Source: Steinernema hermaphroditum (lineage: Eukaryota; Nematoda; Chromadorea; Rhabditida; Steinernematidae). Taken from it: a DNA stretch of 64,000 nt. The stretch covers positions 1,948,012 to 2,012,011 of the forward strand of contig CM059623.1 of the NCBI GenBank assembly GCA_030435675.1, read 5' to 3'. Shown in pieces: positions 33,853-45,030 of the stretch. The notes beneath the pieces are model-generated. The model did no database searches. It had not been told where the DNA came from and saw only the letters and a list, made by a program, of their open reading frames with translations. Each line of letters opens with the position of its first letter. Position 1 is the stretch's first letter. Position numbers and translations under genes: made by a program.

Positions 33853-34581
33853 ATGTTCTTTTTCTTCCAAGGTATCGACCAACTGACTATGTTCTCCTTC
33901 CACGACGACCTGAACTCCCGTGACTTAGCCAGGAACATTGTCGCCATCCGTTTCTTCGTGGAGAAGAACGAGCTCGATCTCACCGGGGGTCCTGCATTCA
34001 GAGAGGCCTACAGGCTTCTTACAGAAGGCAGGCGTGACCACGTGAAGGTAGCCAAGCAGACGGTCATCTTCATCAGAAACGTCATGAAGATGGCCCGCGA
34101 TCTCAAAGCTCATCAAACGCTCCGGAGCCTGGTGATGGGACATTTCCGGGCGATCGCTGAGACGTCGCGAGCCCAGAAGGTGACTGAGGTTCAGGAGGAG
34201 GTCACAGAGCCTCCCCAAATTATGCCGGCGACGGTACAGTACCTCGACGACCTCAGCGATAAGATCAAGAAGCACCAAAGGGAACTCAACAGTCTTCTGG
34301 AGGCGAAAGCTCAAGTAGAGCGCCTCGAGAAGCTCTGCAAGGAGCAGAGTGAGGAGATCAAAAGTCTTAGGAGGAGGGAGGTCAAGCAGAAGCTCCAGAT
34401 GGACGACCTCAAGAAGAGCGTCTTGATCGCCAAGAGTGACTGGAAGGTCTCACGAGAGAACTACTTGAAGGAGTTAGAGAGGAACCAGAAGCTCGCGGAG
34501 AAGCTGGAGAAGCTGTCGAAGAGCTTCGCGAAGCTCAAGGTGGAGAAGACGGTCCTGGAGCAGCGCCTCTCAAGACCCTAA
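33853..34581 (+). CDS. coiled-coil protein of duplicated cassette, right copy, 242 aa
   Basis: Same structure as 21268-21996. ATG at 33853 (MFFFFQGIDQL), alternative at 33889 (MFSFHDDL). The frame is intact with the C-terminal coiled coil (KSLRRREVKQKLQMDDLKKS). A splice-like GTGAGT at 33821 and TTCCAAG before GTATCGACC hint at an upstream non-coding exon. Differences from the left copy include RLLTEGRRDHVKVAK for RLLIEESRDYEKIAK, and a Cys in EKLCKEQ. No family recognised. Confidence 0.7.
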   Translation: MFFFFQGIDQLTMFSFHDDLNSRDLARNIVAIRFFVEKNELDLTGGPAFREAYRLLTEGRRDHVKVAKQTVIFIRNVMKMARDLKAHQTLRSLVMGHFRAIAETSRAQKVTEVQEEVTEPPQIMPATVQYLDDLSDKIKKHQRELNSLLEAKAQVERLEKLCKEQSEEIKSLRRREVKQKLQMDDLKKSVLIAKSDWKVSRENYLKELERNQKLAEKLEKLSKSFAKLKVEKTVLEQRLSRP

Positions 34582-34735
34582 AAGAGTTTGATTACCACCA
34601 CTAACGAGATAAAACGAAGGTTCAGGCTCGATGTCCTTGGGAACATTTCTCTCACCACCTCGATTTAATGACTCTAAGCGGATTTGCACTCAGCGATGGA
34701 ACAGGAACGTCACAGGGTCAGTCAACCGCCGCGCC

Positions 34736-35585
34736 ATGCATGCTCGTCTACTGCTGCTCTTTCTCTCACTGGCGACCCTCTGCGTGAAATCCGAGAAATG
34801 TCGCCAAATGGAGGACTTCCCCATCGGCTCCAAGGAGCACATCTTGAAGCAGGCATATCGCTGTAAGAACGCCATGGAGGCGGTTCTGGAAATGACCAAT
34901 TCATCGCTGATATCTCATGTCACCGATCTAGAAGCAGAATGCATCCTGAACGCCTATGCCGTGAACTCATATGGCGAGGATCTGGAGTGGAAACTGAAGG
35001 CAATCTCGGGCTGGGCGGGTCTGACGCCTCTGACCTTTGCCTTTGACGGAGCTGTTCTGTATAATCGCTATTACCCGGTGGAGGGCAGCAGTCTTAGGAG
35101 AGGGGTAAAGGTCCCTGTGTATACTTATAGAATCAGGATTCTAGACGATAATTTCTGAGAGACTTCACTTCATCAACGAACTGACTTCTCGACCCGAAAA
35201 TGCCGATTTTAACGACCTTCTTTGTGCCCACTGTAGGGCCTATGGCACAGAAGTAGGTCACGATTCTCAGTGATCCAGTCACTTGTAACTAATGTAGGTA
35301 GTGGCTTCGAAGAATCTAATCGATACTCTGAACGAAGGAAGGTCCATCCTAGACGATCGGTTCGGGACCCAAGAGGAGAGGTCCAAACAAGCGAGGAAGG
35401 TCGCCTGGCTGACCATGATAGCCGAGGTGAATGGGACCAACGAGGCGGGTTAAGGGAGGATGTTTCAGAGTTTGACATTGAAGGTGTGTGTCGCCGTCAC
35501 GCACCACGACGACATCGACAAATGCTCTGACAGTGTCAACATCGCGATGGAGCCTTTCATAGCTGAATTGCCCAATGTTTTCTAA
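34736..35585 (+). CDS. secreted protein of duplicated cassette, right copy, 204 aa
   Basis: Exons 34736-35104, 35298-35426 and 35469-35585. Signal peptide MHARLLLLFLSLATLCVKS. The join of exons 1 and 2 is phase 0 (SSLRRG then VVASKNL), the 42-bp second intron leads into SLTLKVCVAVTHHDDIDKCS, and the end is AELPNVF. Without the second splice, exon 2 would stop at 35451, giving a 174-aa form; the continued frame in exon 3 favours the longer one. Not recognised; secreted by inference from the signal peptide. Confidence 0.8.
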
Positions 35586-35866
35586 TTGTATGTTATATAA
35601 CTGTCGGAATAAGACTATCTCAACTATCTCGACTATCCCCATTAGTTGACACTCCGATGCAATGATCCATTGGAAATTTCAGGATAGCACTGTCAGCTAA
35701 TCTGTCATTTGTATCTGGCTGCAAATGGCGCTTTCACTAACAAGCCTTCCGTTGTTCGTCATCCCTCGACACATCCCAATTCCGAGTAATTACTCCCCGA
35801 CGTGGTGCAGCTACCGGTTTCTGCGCGTCCCTTTCGCGCCGATTGTCACCGCGGCTTATGACAGTA

Positions 35867-37491
35867 ATGACTTATGGAATTGCATTTCATCTGCCTGTTT
35901 TAACTTTCGGATTATTGTTTCGGTTTGGCGACAGCGTTGTCGAACGTGAAGGTATTGTGACCTGACTCCTTCTGAATGTGATTCTCTGGCTCCAGCTTAT
36001 GCCCCTCATCTAAATGGCCGATGTCCCTTCGATCAATTCGATTGTGATCCCTCGTCAAAAGAGAAGTTTTGTGTCCCGTTCACGGTTGTTCGCGACTGTT
36101 TTGTCGATTGTCCAAATGGTGAAGATGAGAGTAAGTCCAAGATTGCACTAATCGTCTTCGAAGTGACCCCTAGGATGCGGACTGAACCAGACGATGTGCG
36201 ACAAAGAGCTGAAAGACGGGTCCGGAGTGTTGATGTGTGGGAAGTGTGTCCTCAAAAAGGAGATCAACACGAAGTGCTTGGACCGGAAATGTAAGATACA
36301 TCCTCTGACAGCAAAAGACCCGTTACAGGGCGGCACCTCTGCTCGGAGGAAGGTACTTTCCACTGCAAAACGAACCAAAACTGCGTCCCCGTGGACTGGC
36401 TCAACGACAACGAAGACGACTGTGGCGACGGCTCCGACGAGAATCCGTGCGAGAACGGCACTGTGGACTGTAGAACTCGAGTCGTTCCTTCGACAACTTC
36501 TCCGACCGAACGACCTTCTGAATCTCCTAAAGTGGATAAGACCCCAGCCAGCGATTGTGCCGAGCTTCTGGCGCTGAATCCACACCTCCCTTCCGGGAAT
36601 TACTCCGCCTACGACTGGTCCTGCGCCGATCGATCGAAGTGTCCGTTCGGGGTGTACTGTGACAATGAGTTCAGTGGAGGTGGATGGACGATGGTGATGA
36701 AGCGCTGGGACGACAGCATGAACTTCAATAGGTCCTGGGCGGAGTATCGCTGTGGATTCGGTGATGTGACCACGGGAGAGGATTTCTGGATAGGTATCTA
36801 CTGTGTGGATAGTCTAAGTTTGCATTACAAGTATCGTGCCGGGAACGTTAGTCCAAACTTAAGGACTTTCGAGTCAAATTACTCAAGGACTCAGGTGTGA
36901 CTCAGACTCGATTAGCGTTCGCTCGATCGATCGATCGATCGAGAGATCGAGTGGACGAGACGACCGATCACTGAGGATAGAAATGAAAGACCAAATTTTG
37001 ATTAAGTGTCTTCAGGCAATGACCGACTACACAGCCTAACCGCCAAACGTCAATGTCCAAACGAGCTGATAGTGCGCATGCAACCGGTCGGCACAAACCA
37101 ACCATCTATCGTCGCAAAATACGCCCACTTCGCTGTCGCCGACGAGTTCAACGAATATCGACTGAGTTTGGGGCCTCTGGTGCTGTCGGAACATCTCTCT
37201 GGTAGAGTTTCTCTTCGGAATCTGTTCTAAAAGAATATTTCAGCGATCGACGCTCTTCTAGACGCCCGAAACAATCCATTCATCACACACGACCGACCAG
37301 AAAAGCTGATCTGTCCGACAAATCGCCAATTTGGCTTCTGGATGAGTGGATCGTCGTGCTCGGCAACTCTCCTAACGTCGCCATTTCGCGCGAAAAATGA
37401 ACATCCTGGTGTTAGGTGGGGGGCCGACTTGAGGATCCGTTCCGTGGAATTGTTGATTAGACCACAAGGTTTTGTGCCGCCTGTTAGATAG
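35867..37491 (+). CDS. secreted LDLa-fibrinogen domain protein, 411 aa
   Basis: Six phase-matched exons: 35867-35951, 35996-36130, 36174-36290, 36329-36793, 37016-37201, 37244-37491. The start MTYGIAFHLPVLTFGLLFRF acts as signal peptide or anchor. Then two diverged LDL-receptor class A-like modules (CPFDQFDC through DCPNGEDE; CGLNQTMC through CLDRKC), one canonical LDLa (CSEEGTFHCKTNQNC, DDCGDGSDENPC), a Thr/Ser/Pro linker, and a fibrinogen-related domain (GGGWTMVMKRWDDSMNFNRS, FWIGNDRLHSL, GVRWGADLRIRSVELLIRP). Fibrinogen-domain proteins of this kind often bind carbohydrates outside cells, in innate recognition or matrix. The calcium-site and Cys-loop region near the end is altered (MSGSSCSATLL), so ligand binding is uncertain. 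Confidence 0.87.
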
Positions 37492-37639
37492 AGAATGGAA
37501 TCAAGTAGTTCTACTAGCGCTAAGAAATTGTCATTTTCGGAGCGTCACTTCATTGACTTCACACTCGGCGATACTATGGAAAATGACATGACCTCCCGTA
37601 ATAAACAAAATGTCTGACAGGATCTTGAATAGTCCACAC

Positions 37640-37917
37640 CAGGGTTGTGCGGAACAATGCGTATGTCCGGAACCGGAAGAAACGGCTCGAGGCGGGTTCC
37701 AATCCACCCTGAGGACTGACATTTTTATCTTCAGTCATTTTCATTCGACACTAGTCGCAAAGTTTTTCTTCTGTCTATTTATGTCAAAAGAAAAACTATG
37801 TTAATAAAATGGCTGTCTTAAACCGACGATAAAAATGTTTGGTCTCAGGGGGGATTCGAACCCGCCTCGAGCTGTTTCTTCCGGTTCCGCCTTCCGGATT
37901 ACTTCCGCACAACCCTG
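37640..37917. mobile_element. hAT-like non-autonomous palindromic element with 8-bp target duplication
   Basis: Ends CAGGGTTGTGCGGAA and TTCCGCACAACCCTG are inverted, and the exact 8-bp direct repeat GTCCACAC flanks both sides (37632-37639 and 37918-37925). Each arm carries a tRNA-like B box (GGGTTCCAATCC at left on plus, GGGTTCGAATCC at right on minus) facing inward. No coding frame. The 5'-CAGGG termini and 8-bp duplication are hallmarks of the hAT superfamily. Confidence 0.9.
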
Positions 37918-38153
37918 GTCCACACACTGCGGCTAGTACACAATGCTATTGGTTGCGAAACGCAGACGCCAACGGATGTAGAAAGCTGGAGACGAACCAG
38001 CGTCGAATAGAACGAAGAATGTTTCGCGTCAGGCTGTTGGGATCTTCAGTCGCGACTCGATCTCTCATAATATCTTGCTTCTTCACAGTGTATTTTGTTT
38101 ACCCAAACACTCTTTTATCTTATGCCGCACTTATCGTCGAAACTGATTACGAA

Positions 38154-39155
38154 CTAAACGAGGCGCACTGATATGATTTGTGATGGTGATGTTCTTTTGA
38201 AACTTGTAGGTGCACGGTGCGAAATTTCTATTCCTCGATGTTCATTGTTCGGGTGTTTTCTGAAGTACGTTTCCTGCTGATAGACGCAATCTTCACGCAT
38301 ACATTTGTCCGTGCTCTGCAGCCGAAAATGCAGTCCTTTCAAAGCGATCGCTAGTTTTTCATGGTAGCTGAATTCATATTCTACGGTTTGAACGTAATTC
38401 GGAAAAGTCGTCAGAGTCAGCCAGTAGTCTAGAAGTTTGGGCAGAAAGGTCGAGCTGAGGGGAGCTTTGAGCAGAAGGAAGTTTGGCTTCTTCACGAACT
38501 CGAACAAACACTGTTCGACTTCTTCGTCGAGCACCCTATTGCAATCAATCGTGAGAGACTGTAGTTTAGGTTTCATGATCAGAGATATGAACCTTTCTAG
38601 CATGACATTCCAGCAAAAGGGTTCCGGCAGCTGCGAGCGATAGAAATTGTAGAGAGATTTGCATTCAACCAATATCAACTGAGTGATTGGACGTTCCATT
38701 AAGAGCTTTAGGGCACAATCAAAACGTTCGACTTGCTGCAGTGACGCAAGTCGCAATGGCACTTCAGTAAATCGAAATTCTTCTGCTAGACAGACCTTAC
38801 CCACACATTCGCTTAATACGCTCCATTCGCTTGAAGATGACAGGTCTAGATACACTGATACATTGTCCATCCTGTAGTTTCCCGGTGGTGGTGAAAAGAG
38901 AGTTTCATTCTCATGGTAGCCTTCATCATCGATACAAGATTTGGTGTACCATGCGCCCGTAGTGTGCGTCGCAAAAACGTCGTTCGATTTGACGATATCA
39001 GACCAATTGCCTGTGAGTGTTGCAAAGCCAGCAAGGTCTCTTACACGAGGCGCTTCGGTCTTGACGACGTCGAAGATGATGTCGGTGGAGAGATGAGCAA
39101 AGTCGTTCGGCAGATCTTTAGAGTCCATCCTCTCGAATCTTGCAAATGACTCCAT
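38154..39155 (-). CDS. nematode lineage-specific MDS-type protein, 333 aa
   Basis: Single exon, ATG at 39155 (MESFARFER). A TATA box (TATAAAAA on minus, 39162-39169) lies only 7-14 bp before this ATG, so transcription may begin inside, making the second Met at 39128 (MDSKDLPNDFAHLSTDIIFD) the real start. The N-terminus then resembles the MDS start of the gene at 10545. The middle is leucine-rich in spacing (VCLAEEFRFTEVPLRLASLQ, LILVECKSL, LQSLTIDCN), like FTH or leucine-rich regions of nematode F-box proteins. This is inference. Function unknown. Confidence 0.7.
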   Translation of the reverse strand: MESFARFERMDSKDLPNDFAHLSTDIIFDVVKTEAPRVRDLAGFATLTGNWSDIVKSNDVFATHTTGAWYTKSCIDDEGYHENETLFSPPPGNYRMDNVSVYLDLSSSSEWSVLSECVGKVCLAEEFRFTEVPLRLASLQQVERFDCALKLLMERPITQLILVECKSLYNFYRSQLPEPFCWNVMLERFISLIMKPKLQSLTIDCNRVLDEEVEQCLFEFVKKPNFLLLKAPLSSTFLPKLLDYWLTLTTFPNYVQTVEYEFSYHEKLAIALKGLHFRLQSTDKCMREDCVYQQETYFRKHPNNEHRGIEISHRAPTSFKRTSPSQIISVRLV

Positions 39156-39752
39156 TGCTTCTTTTTATAGATGTGTGGGAAGACAACAGCGATGCTTTTT
39201 CAGAAGCGATGCTGAGTGCTGTATGAAATGTTCCCCTATACTTGTGGAGTTTTCATAAAATCCAAGAGCAACGTGTCCGTCTCCTCGGAGCTGCAGAATT
39301 CTACTCGATGTCCGGCAGTGAGTGAGATTTCGACAGAGACCGTTAAATCGAAAACACATCGCTGGATTTCACTGCAAATCATTCCATTCCAAAGAACGTT
39401 GCGCTTTTCCGTAGGCGTATGAGATATTACAATGGAAATAAGTCATACAGAAATATGGATAGCAAGACCTTTCGGCCCTTCCCCTTCAAGAATGTCCACG
39501 CACCCCCATCCTATTAACGTCGCATTGCCCTTCCTTATGACATCATTCTCCGCTATTCTTACGCAACACATCCAGGACAAACAATTTTTGCTTTTGAAAA
39601 ACGTCTTTCTAAATTTAACCTCCACTAATGGCTCACCCCCCAAGAAGCAGTATGGACGCTTCATGTCTGAACATCAAAAAACAGGCGTTGAGTGGTTAGC
39701 GCGCGCAAAAAATCAATTTTCGATGTCAAGAGAGGCTAACGGATAACAAATA

Positions 39753-39998
39753 GCCTATTGTTCTTTGGGACGTCGCGGACAGAGATTAGTTCCCTGTTCG
39801 CGGGTGGATTCAATGGCGCTTCCTGACTTCGCCTTTCGCGCCGTTCTCATGTGACTTCCGGTGAGCGGCGCCTCTAAATGCCGTTTTTATGTTTGCGTGC
39901 TGGTCTTACGACCGCTTCGCCAAGGCAAGACTATTGCTTTTTTGGGCTGAACCGTGATTAAGCGTAATTATAGGTTGGCGAAAAAGAGAACAATAGGC
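39753..39998. mobile_element. small terminal-inverted-repeat element
   Basis: GCCTATTGTTCT at 39753-39764 is exactly inverted at 39987-39998. The interior holds a block of about 50 bp, from GCGGCGCCTCTAAATGCCG through GTGCTGGTCTTACGACC, which recurs inside the element at 40269-40591. No coding frame and no clear target duplication. Confidence 0.55.
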
Positions 39999-40268
39999 AA
40001 TTTTCTTTCCGCATTTTTTCGCGTTTCCATCGCACGTGATTTCGCTTTATGTAGAAGCTTCTTCGGGTTCCTCCCTTTGCTCCTCGTCATGACTTTAGGG
40101 TTCATAAGTCAATTTTGCCAAATCTGAATCTTCTTGCCCCGTCTTTTGAATACTTTTTGAACGGGTGGACTTCCACTTTTGCAGTTAACATCCGGAATCC
40201 TCGTTCATAGAATGGGGTTTATCATCGAAAAATCGTTTTAGTCACTTTTTGTGTGAATGGGTGGAAAT

Positions 40269-40591
40269 TAGGGATGCACCGGAACGGAAACCGGAACGAA
40301 CCGGAATCAGTCAGAGCGGCGCCTCTAAATGCCGTTTTTATGTTTGCGTGCTGGTCTTACGACCAACCGGGGTTCGAATCCACCCGCGAGCAAAACTTTT
40401 TTATTTTCGTATTTTCTTGACATAACATTTTGGAAACTGTTTGATTGCCTGATTCTATGTAAGCAAAATTGAAATCTGCGGAAAACGTGCAGAAAAAGTA
40501 CATAAAAAAAGTTTGGCCTGCGGGCGGATTCGAACCCCGGACCTTCCGACTGATTCCGGCTCGTTCCGGTTTGCGTTCCGGTGCATCCCTA
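40269..40591. mobile_element. hAT-like palindromic element, TAGGGATGCACCGGAAC termini
   Basis: Starts TAGGGATGCACCGGAAC and ends with its reverse complement. Two inward-facing B boxes: GGGGTTCGAATCC on plus (about 40369) and the same on minus (about 40530). Flanking octamers GTGGAAAT and GTGCTTAT agree at 5 of 8 positions, consistent with an old 8-bp target duplication. Confidence 0.75.
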
Positions 40592-42616
40592 GTGCTTATG
40601 ATACACTCTTGAAATATTGATTGCGATTCCTGTAAATAACGATTGTTTATTTGCGAGAAACACACATATTTTAACTCAAAGTATTCACCATTTTCATCGA
40701 TCACTTTATGGGCAACATCCAGATTCTTCGCTTGGAATGCACAGGGTTCAGAATCGAAAAATCGTTTTGGCCCTTTGGCCCGTTTTGTCTTATTCTGAGT
40801 GGTTGCCTCTGGTGTCGCTATTTTGGACGAATGCAAATGATAGAAGTGCTATATGAACACTGAAACAGGAATCTCTCAGCTTAAAATGGAGATCCATTGT
40901 GGAGACCAACTTGGAAACATATGGCCTCGGGTAGTCGGACTTTTTGAGAATGCAGGGGTCATTTTTCCACATTTGGCCTGTACTTCCGTGACAAACAACG
41001 AGCTATAAGTGAATATGTCTGCAGAAAGTAATACAATCTAGTAAATGAGCCGGTTTTGAGCACAAATTTAAATTGAGGGCCACACGCATCTTTGCGAAAA
41101 ACGCACAGCATTTCCAACGACTATCAGTTACAAAATTTGGATATTTCTATGTCGTATACAATACACGAGACTGAAGACTGAAGGTCAAGCAGCATTATTT
41201 TGTCCTCTTGTTTAACTGTCTTTGTTTTTCGTTGTTTTTTGGGGGCGATTCAACCATAAAATTCAATTTTCTTTCCTTCTGAAATATTTACTTGTCACGC
41301 TATTTACTTGACGAGTTGTAAACAACGACTCTCTCAGAAATGAGTTGACTGAACGGTCGTTCTTTGCGATCATTGCTGGCTCTGTGATTAGGTTTCCAGA
41401 AGGTCTGGAACATCAGGCGCAGCAGCAACCTTCCAGGCATGTATGCATAGAATATGAGCGAACTCTAAACTTATATGGAGAGAATTTCATATCAATTTCA
41501 ATTTCAGATCATAAGTGTAGTGTCAAACGTCAAACGCCATGTCAAACGCTACGCACTTCATAGACTTATTATGTGTGTTTTTCAAAATGTTTACACTGAA
41601 CAGCAATTTTATTATTAGTATTTTAATGGATTTTTGCGGATTGGAGAAATTTGCTAACAGAAAAGTATCAGTTGGCCTATAAGAGTTGTAGGGTTCGGGT
41701 TCTGATCCTGAACAACTCTAGTCGCACTATAGGACGGACACTGTTTTAAATCTGCGAAAACATGGCACTCTGATGACAGTTGAATGCATTAAAACAAGAG
41801 TTCAATCCTCTATTTTAGGACAATTTTGTTCTGTACTTCGTCTGCACATTTAGAGCCGTAGTTCACTAGAAAAGTGCGACATCCGATACCCGGCTGGGGG
41901 CTGATCTTTGCACTTAAGTCAAATACGGAACTGCTGCCAGTGACATTCCCAAAAATGTACTTTTAGAAGAAGTTTGACCGAATCCGTCAACTCCCCACTC
42001 CAAGTTGACATGCCAACGTCACAGCGAATTGAATTTTTTCTGCAAAAGCAATCTTTGCTCACGACCCATTCAATTGTGTCCATTGTTTTATTGTTCATTA
42101 TCAGGCACAGAAACCACCATTATTCATTAAGACTACCCCAGCACTCCTCCTACACATGCACTTTCCTTGAGATTCTTCCTCATTACAAAATCATTGTTTT
42201 ACCACTTCCTTTTTCTGGCCGCCTTCCCTCCCCTCCATCCGACTTGAATCCGCCCAGGACCGAAAAAACAAGCCGGGCAATGGATGTCACTTAATCGAAT
42301 GCGTCCCCTTCGACCAGGCCAAATCTAATTAGCCTCACATTGTTTTTGCAGAAGTCACGCAATACTCTCAGAAATTGGTCCTCTCATTATTCTAATGCCT
42401 GCTCCAATTTGTCCCATTGTTCGTCTCGGGATCTCCATCCATGCATGTGAGATCGAAACGTTTCTCTTTTAGATGGTGAGGTCGCTTGTCCTTTAGCGCC
42501 TTGGCGACCAAAAATCTGCCAGCGACTATTCCATTGTCCGATTTCTATGAATTGGAGCGATATTTCCATTTTTGGGGTATCGATGAATTGGTCGGAAGAT
42601 GGAGTTATGTGTAGAA

Positions 42617-42700
42617 TAGGGTTGGCACTTCGAGTCGAGCCGAGTTCGAGTCGCCTTTTTCCACTTGACTCGGCGTTTTTTGACTCGATTGCCAACCCTA
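42617..42700. mobile_element. 84-bp miniature element, TAGGGTTGGCA termini
   Basis: TAGGGTTGGCA at the left is inverted as TGCCAACCCTA at the right; the interior is made of GAGTCGAG-type repeats that pair across the centre. Flanking octamers GTGTAGAA and GTGGATGG share 4 of 8 positions. Confidence 0.65.
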
Positions 42701-42894
42701 GTGGATGGGTCTTTCAGTCACACCGATAGCTGCACTAGCAAGTTTGCTATCTTATCTTTGAGAATTCCTAATAACAAGCGGAAAACCCCAAACGGAAAGT
42801 GGAAAATGTTCGTTTTTTGGCGGAACCAGAGGTCCAATAGGAGCCGAAGTCGGATCGGCTCAGTTGGTAGAGTACAGAGAAAATCGGATGCTCT

Positions 42895-43101
42895 TTGCCC
42901 TGTCATCCTGTGCCCGTCTTTCGTCGTGCTCTCATCATACCGCTCCCCGCGAACGGTCGGAATTGTCCCTTGTATATGTTGGGGCAGCCGGCTCCGATTG
43001 CGAACTCAACCCGAATCAGCATCTCTGGGCAGAACGTGGCTATTTTTGAACACCACTGTATGGTCATGTTCTGCTTCAAACAGGGATTTGAGGAGGTTTG
43101 A
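42895..43101 (+). pseudogene. possible coding fragment, unrecognised
   Basis: The open frame reads VPVFRRALIIPLPANGRNCP then LGQPAPIANSTRISISGQNV and FEHHCMVMFCFKQ, which looks more protein-like than its surroundings, but there is no start ATG and no paired exon. It could be an exon remnant or chance. Preceded by an A-box-like GGCTCAGTTGGTAGAG at 42857. Confidence 0.25.
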
Positions 43102-44679
43102 ATGTAACTGTATTTCAGGTTTACAGCCCTATCTGCGATTATGTGAATTGTGGCTTTCAGAAGACGAGCGCGGTAGATAGAAATGCAGAGAAGACACTGG
43201 CTCACTCCTATACGCTTTGGTCCTTATTATTGTGTGGATAAGCCTCCTTCCTCACTACGGAGATAGGTGCTCTCCCAAATCGCCTTCTTAAAAGAGCCAA
43301 AGGGCCAACATCCTCTTCCAGTCGTTTCTTTCTCCGCTGTGAGGGGCTTTGAATATGATTGAATTTCAGAAGGGTCCGGAATTCGTTCGAATGTCGAAAA
43401 AGAGTGCAAAGAGGGTTTAATTATTTTACTTTTATTATCACAAAAAAATATCGCTGCAGAACTAGAAATTTAGCACAAACACACACGGCTCAAGGGGGAT
43501 TCAAAATTTGAACTTTTGATGGATGACTGTCCCGTTAATGTATTTTCCCCGATGTGCACTGAAGATTCGTTTCCATTTCAAATATTGCACTTTGCAAAAG
43601 GAATGAAATATATATGGAACATTGCTTATATCTGAACATTTGATTCTTGACGTCTAAAGCCATATGTGCCACAGGGGCTGTGTTTATGCTCAGAAATGTA
43701 GGTGATCGAAAATAATGTTCACATTCGATTTTCGTCGTGTCATGCGACGCCCTTTAAAATCGCCTCGGGTCGGGCAAACAACTCATCGTCCTTCTGCTGC
43801 CGAGCACCCGTAATAGCACACTTCCCTCCCCATTTGTTTACATTTCGCATTCAATCGGTCCAGCCAATCGATGGTCCACCCTCACACGGCATTCAGTTCT
43901 ATTTGCCTTCCTGAGCGGTTGTTTGCACAGCGAGTTTTGTTTTCTCGTGAAGTCAGGTTGGTTTGGTAAGAGTTGTGGAAAAACAGAGTCGGTGAGCAAA
44001 ACATTTCGGAGTGACCGAAAACATAACAATTTGATCGATATTTAGCTAAGATTCCGATGTATTTTTCTCTGTGATTTCTATAGGTTTGGCCAGATCTTCT
44101 TTTTCAGTGAAAAGTATAGTGTCCAGCCTATCTTTCAAATGGAATGACCTGAGAGCCTCTCCGATGACACAAAGATACTAATATCCCTGCGGGTGGTAAG
44201 AATGGCGCTCACAAATCACGCTAAAAATGACTCAAAAATTAAAACCAAGGAAAGCTGTAGTCCATCGGAGGTGAGCGGAATATGGGACGAATAGATTTTT
44301 TGCCTTTTGGGTGACAACAAGAAATATCTCCAGAGACAGTTAGATTAGAACGGTCTCCCATGAATTGAAAATGCGTTTCAGTCGGTGTCGATTCAATGCC
44401 GTCCTCAGACATCATTTTGTCTGGTGTTTGAAACCGTCCGCTCCACGAATGATCGAATGCGACCTCTTCCGTGCCGATGTAAACACACAAAGAGCTATAG
44501 ATCGGTCATTTTTCTGTTTGTACGGGGTATCCCAAAAAGGGAACTTTAGACAGAAGTCTAGAAAACTATACTAGTAAACGTTTAATCTCTACCACTTTAA
44601 AGTCTATCCTAGCAAATCATCCAAAGACTTTGCGTTTTCCAAAGGCATGGTGGCAGTGAACCGGTGGCTCTCAAACTAT

Positions 44680-45030
44680 CTGTGTGACTCATTGCGAACG
44701 CGTCTGATTTGTAATCGATCGGGACCAGGGTTGTGCGGAAGGAATCCGGAAGTCGGAACCGGAAGAAATGGCTCGAGGCGGGTTCGAATCCACCCTGAGA
44801 CCAAACATTTTTATCGTCGGTCATTTTATTAACATAGTTTTTCTTTTGACATAAATAGACAGAAGAAAAACTTTGCGACTAGTGTCAAATGAAAATGACT
44901 GAAGATAAAAATGTCAGTCCTCAGGGTGGATTCGAACCCGCCTCGAGCCGTTTCTTCCGGTTCTGGACGCACGCATTGTTCCGCACAACCCTGATCGGGG
45001 TTGGTTCGACGCCGGCCGGGATCCCTGTTT
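44680..45030. mobile_element. second copy of the CAGGGTTGTGCGG element inside a tRNA-Thr-like sequence
   Basis: Element proper 44726-44993, the same family as 37640-37917 but inverted relative to it. Flanks ATCGGGAC and ATCGGGGT agree at 6 of 8. Removing it brings together GCGTCTGATTTGTAATCGA and GGGGTTGGTTCGACGCC, which together resemble a tRNA-Thr(UGU) or a SINE made from one. Confidence 0.75.

Larger units (their letters stand above)
33760..35614. repeat. right arm of large inverted duplication, about 1.85 kb
   Basis: Reverse complement of 20238-22089, with the coiled-coil and secreted-protein genes on plus. Small differences are spread through the arm, so the copies are not freshly made. 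Confidence 0.9.

Noticed and set aside
42665..43180. 171-codon plus open frame
   Set aside because: Basic, low-information composition spanning a miniature element and a repeat; only the overlapping fragment at 42895 looks protein-like.
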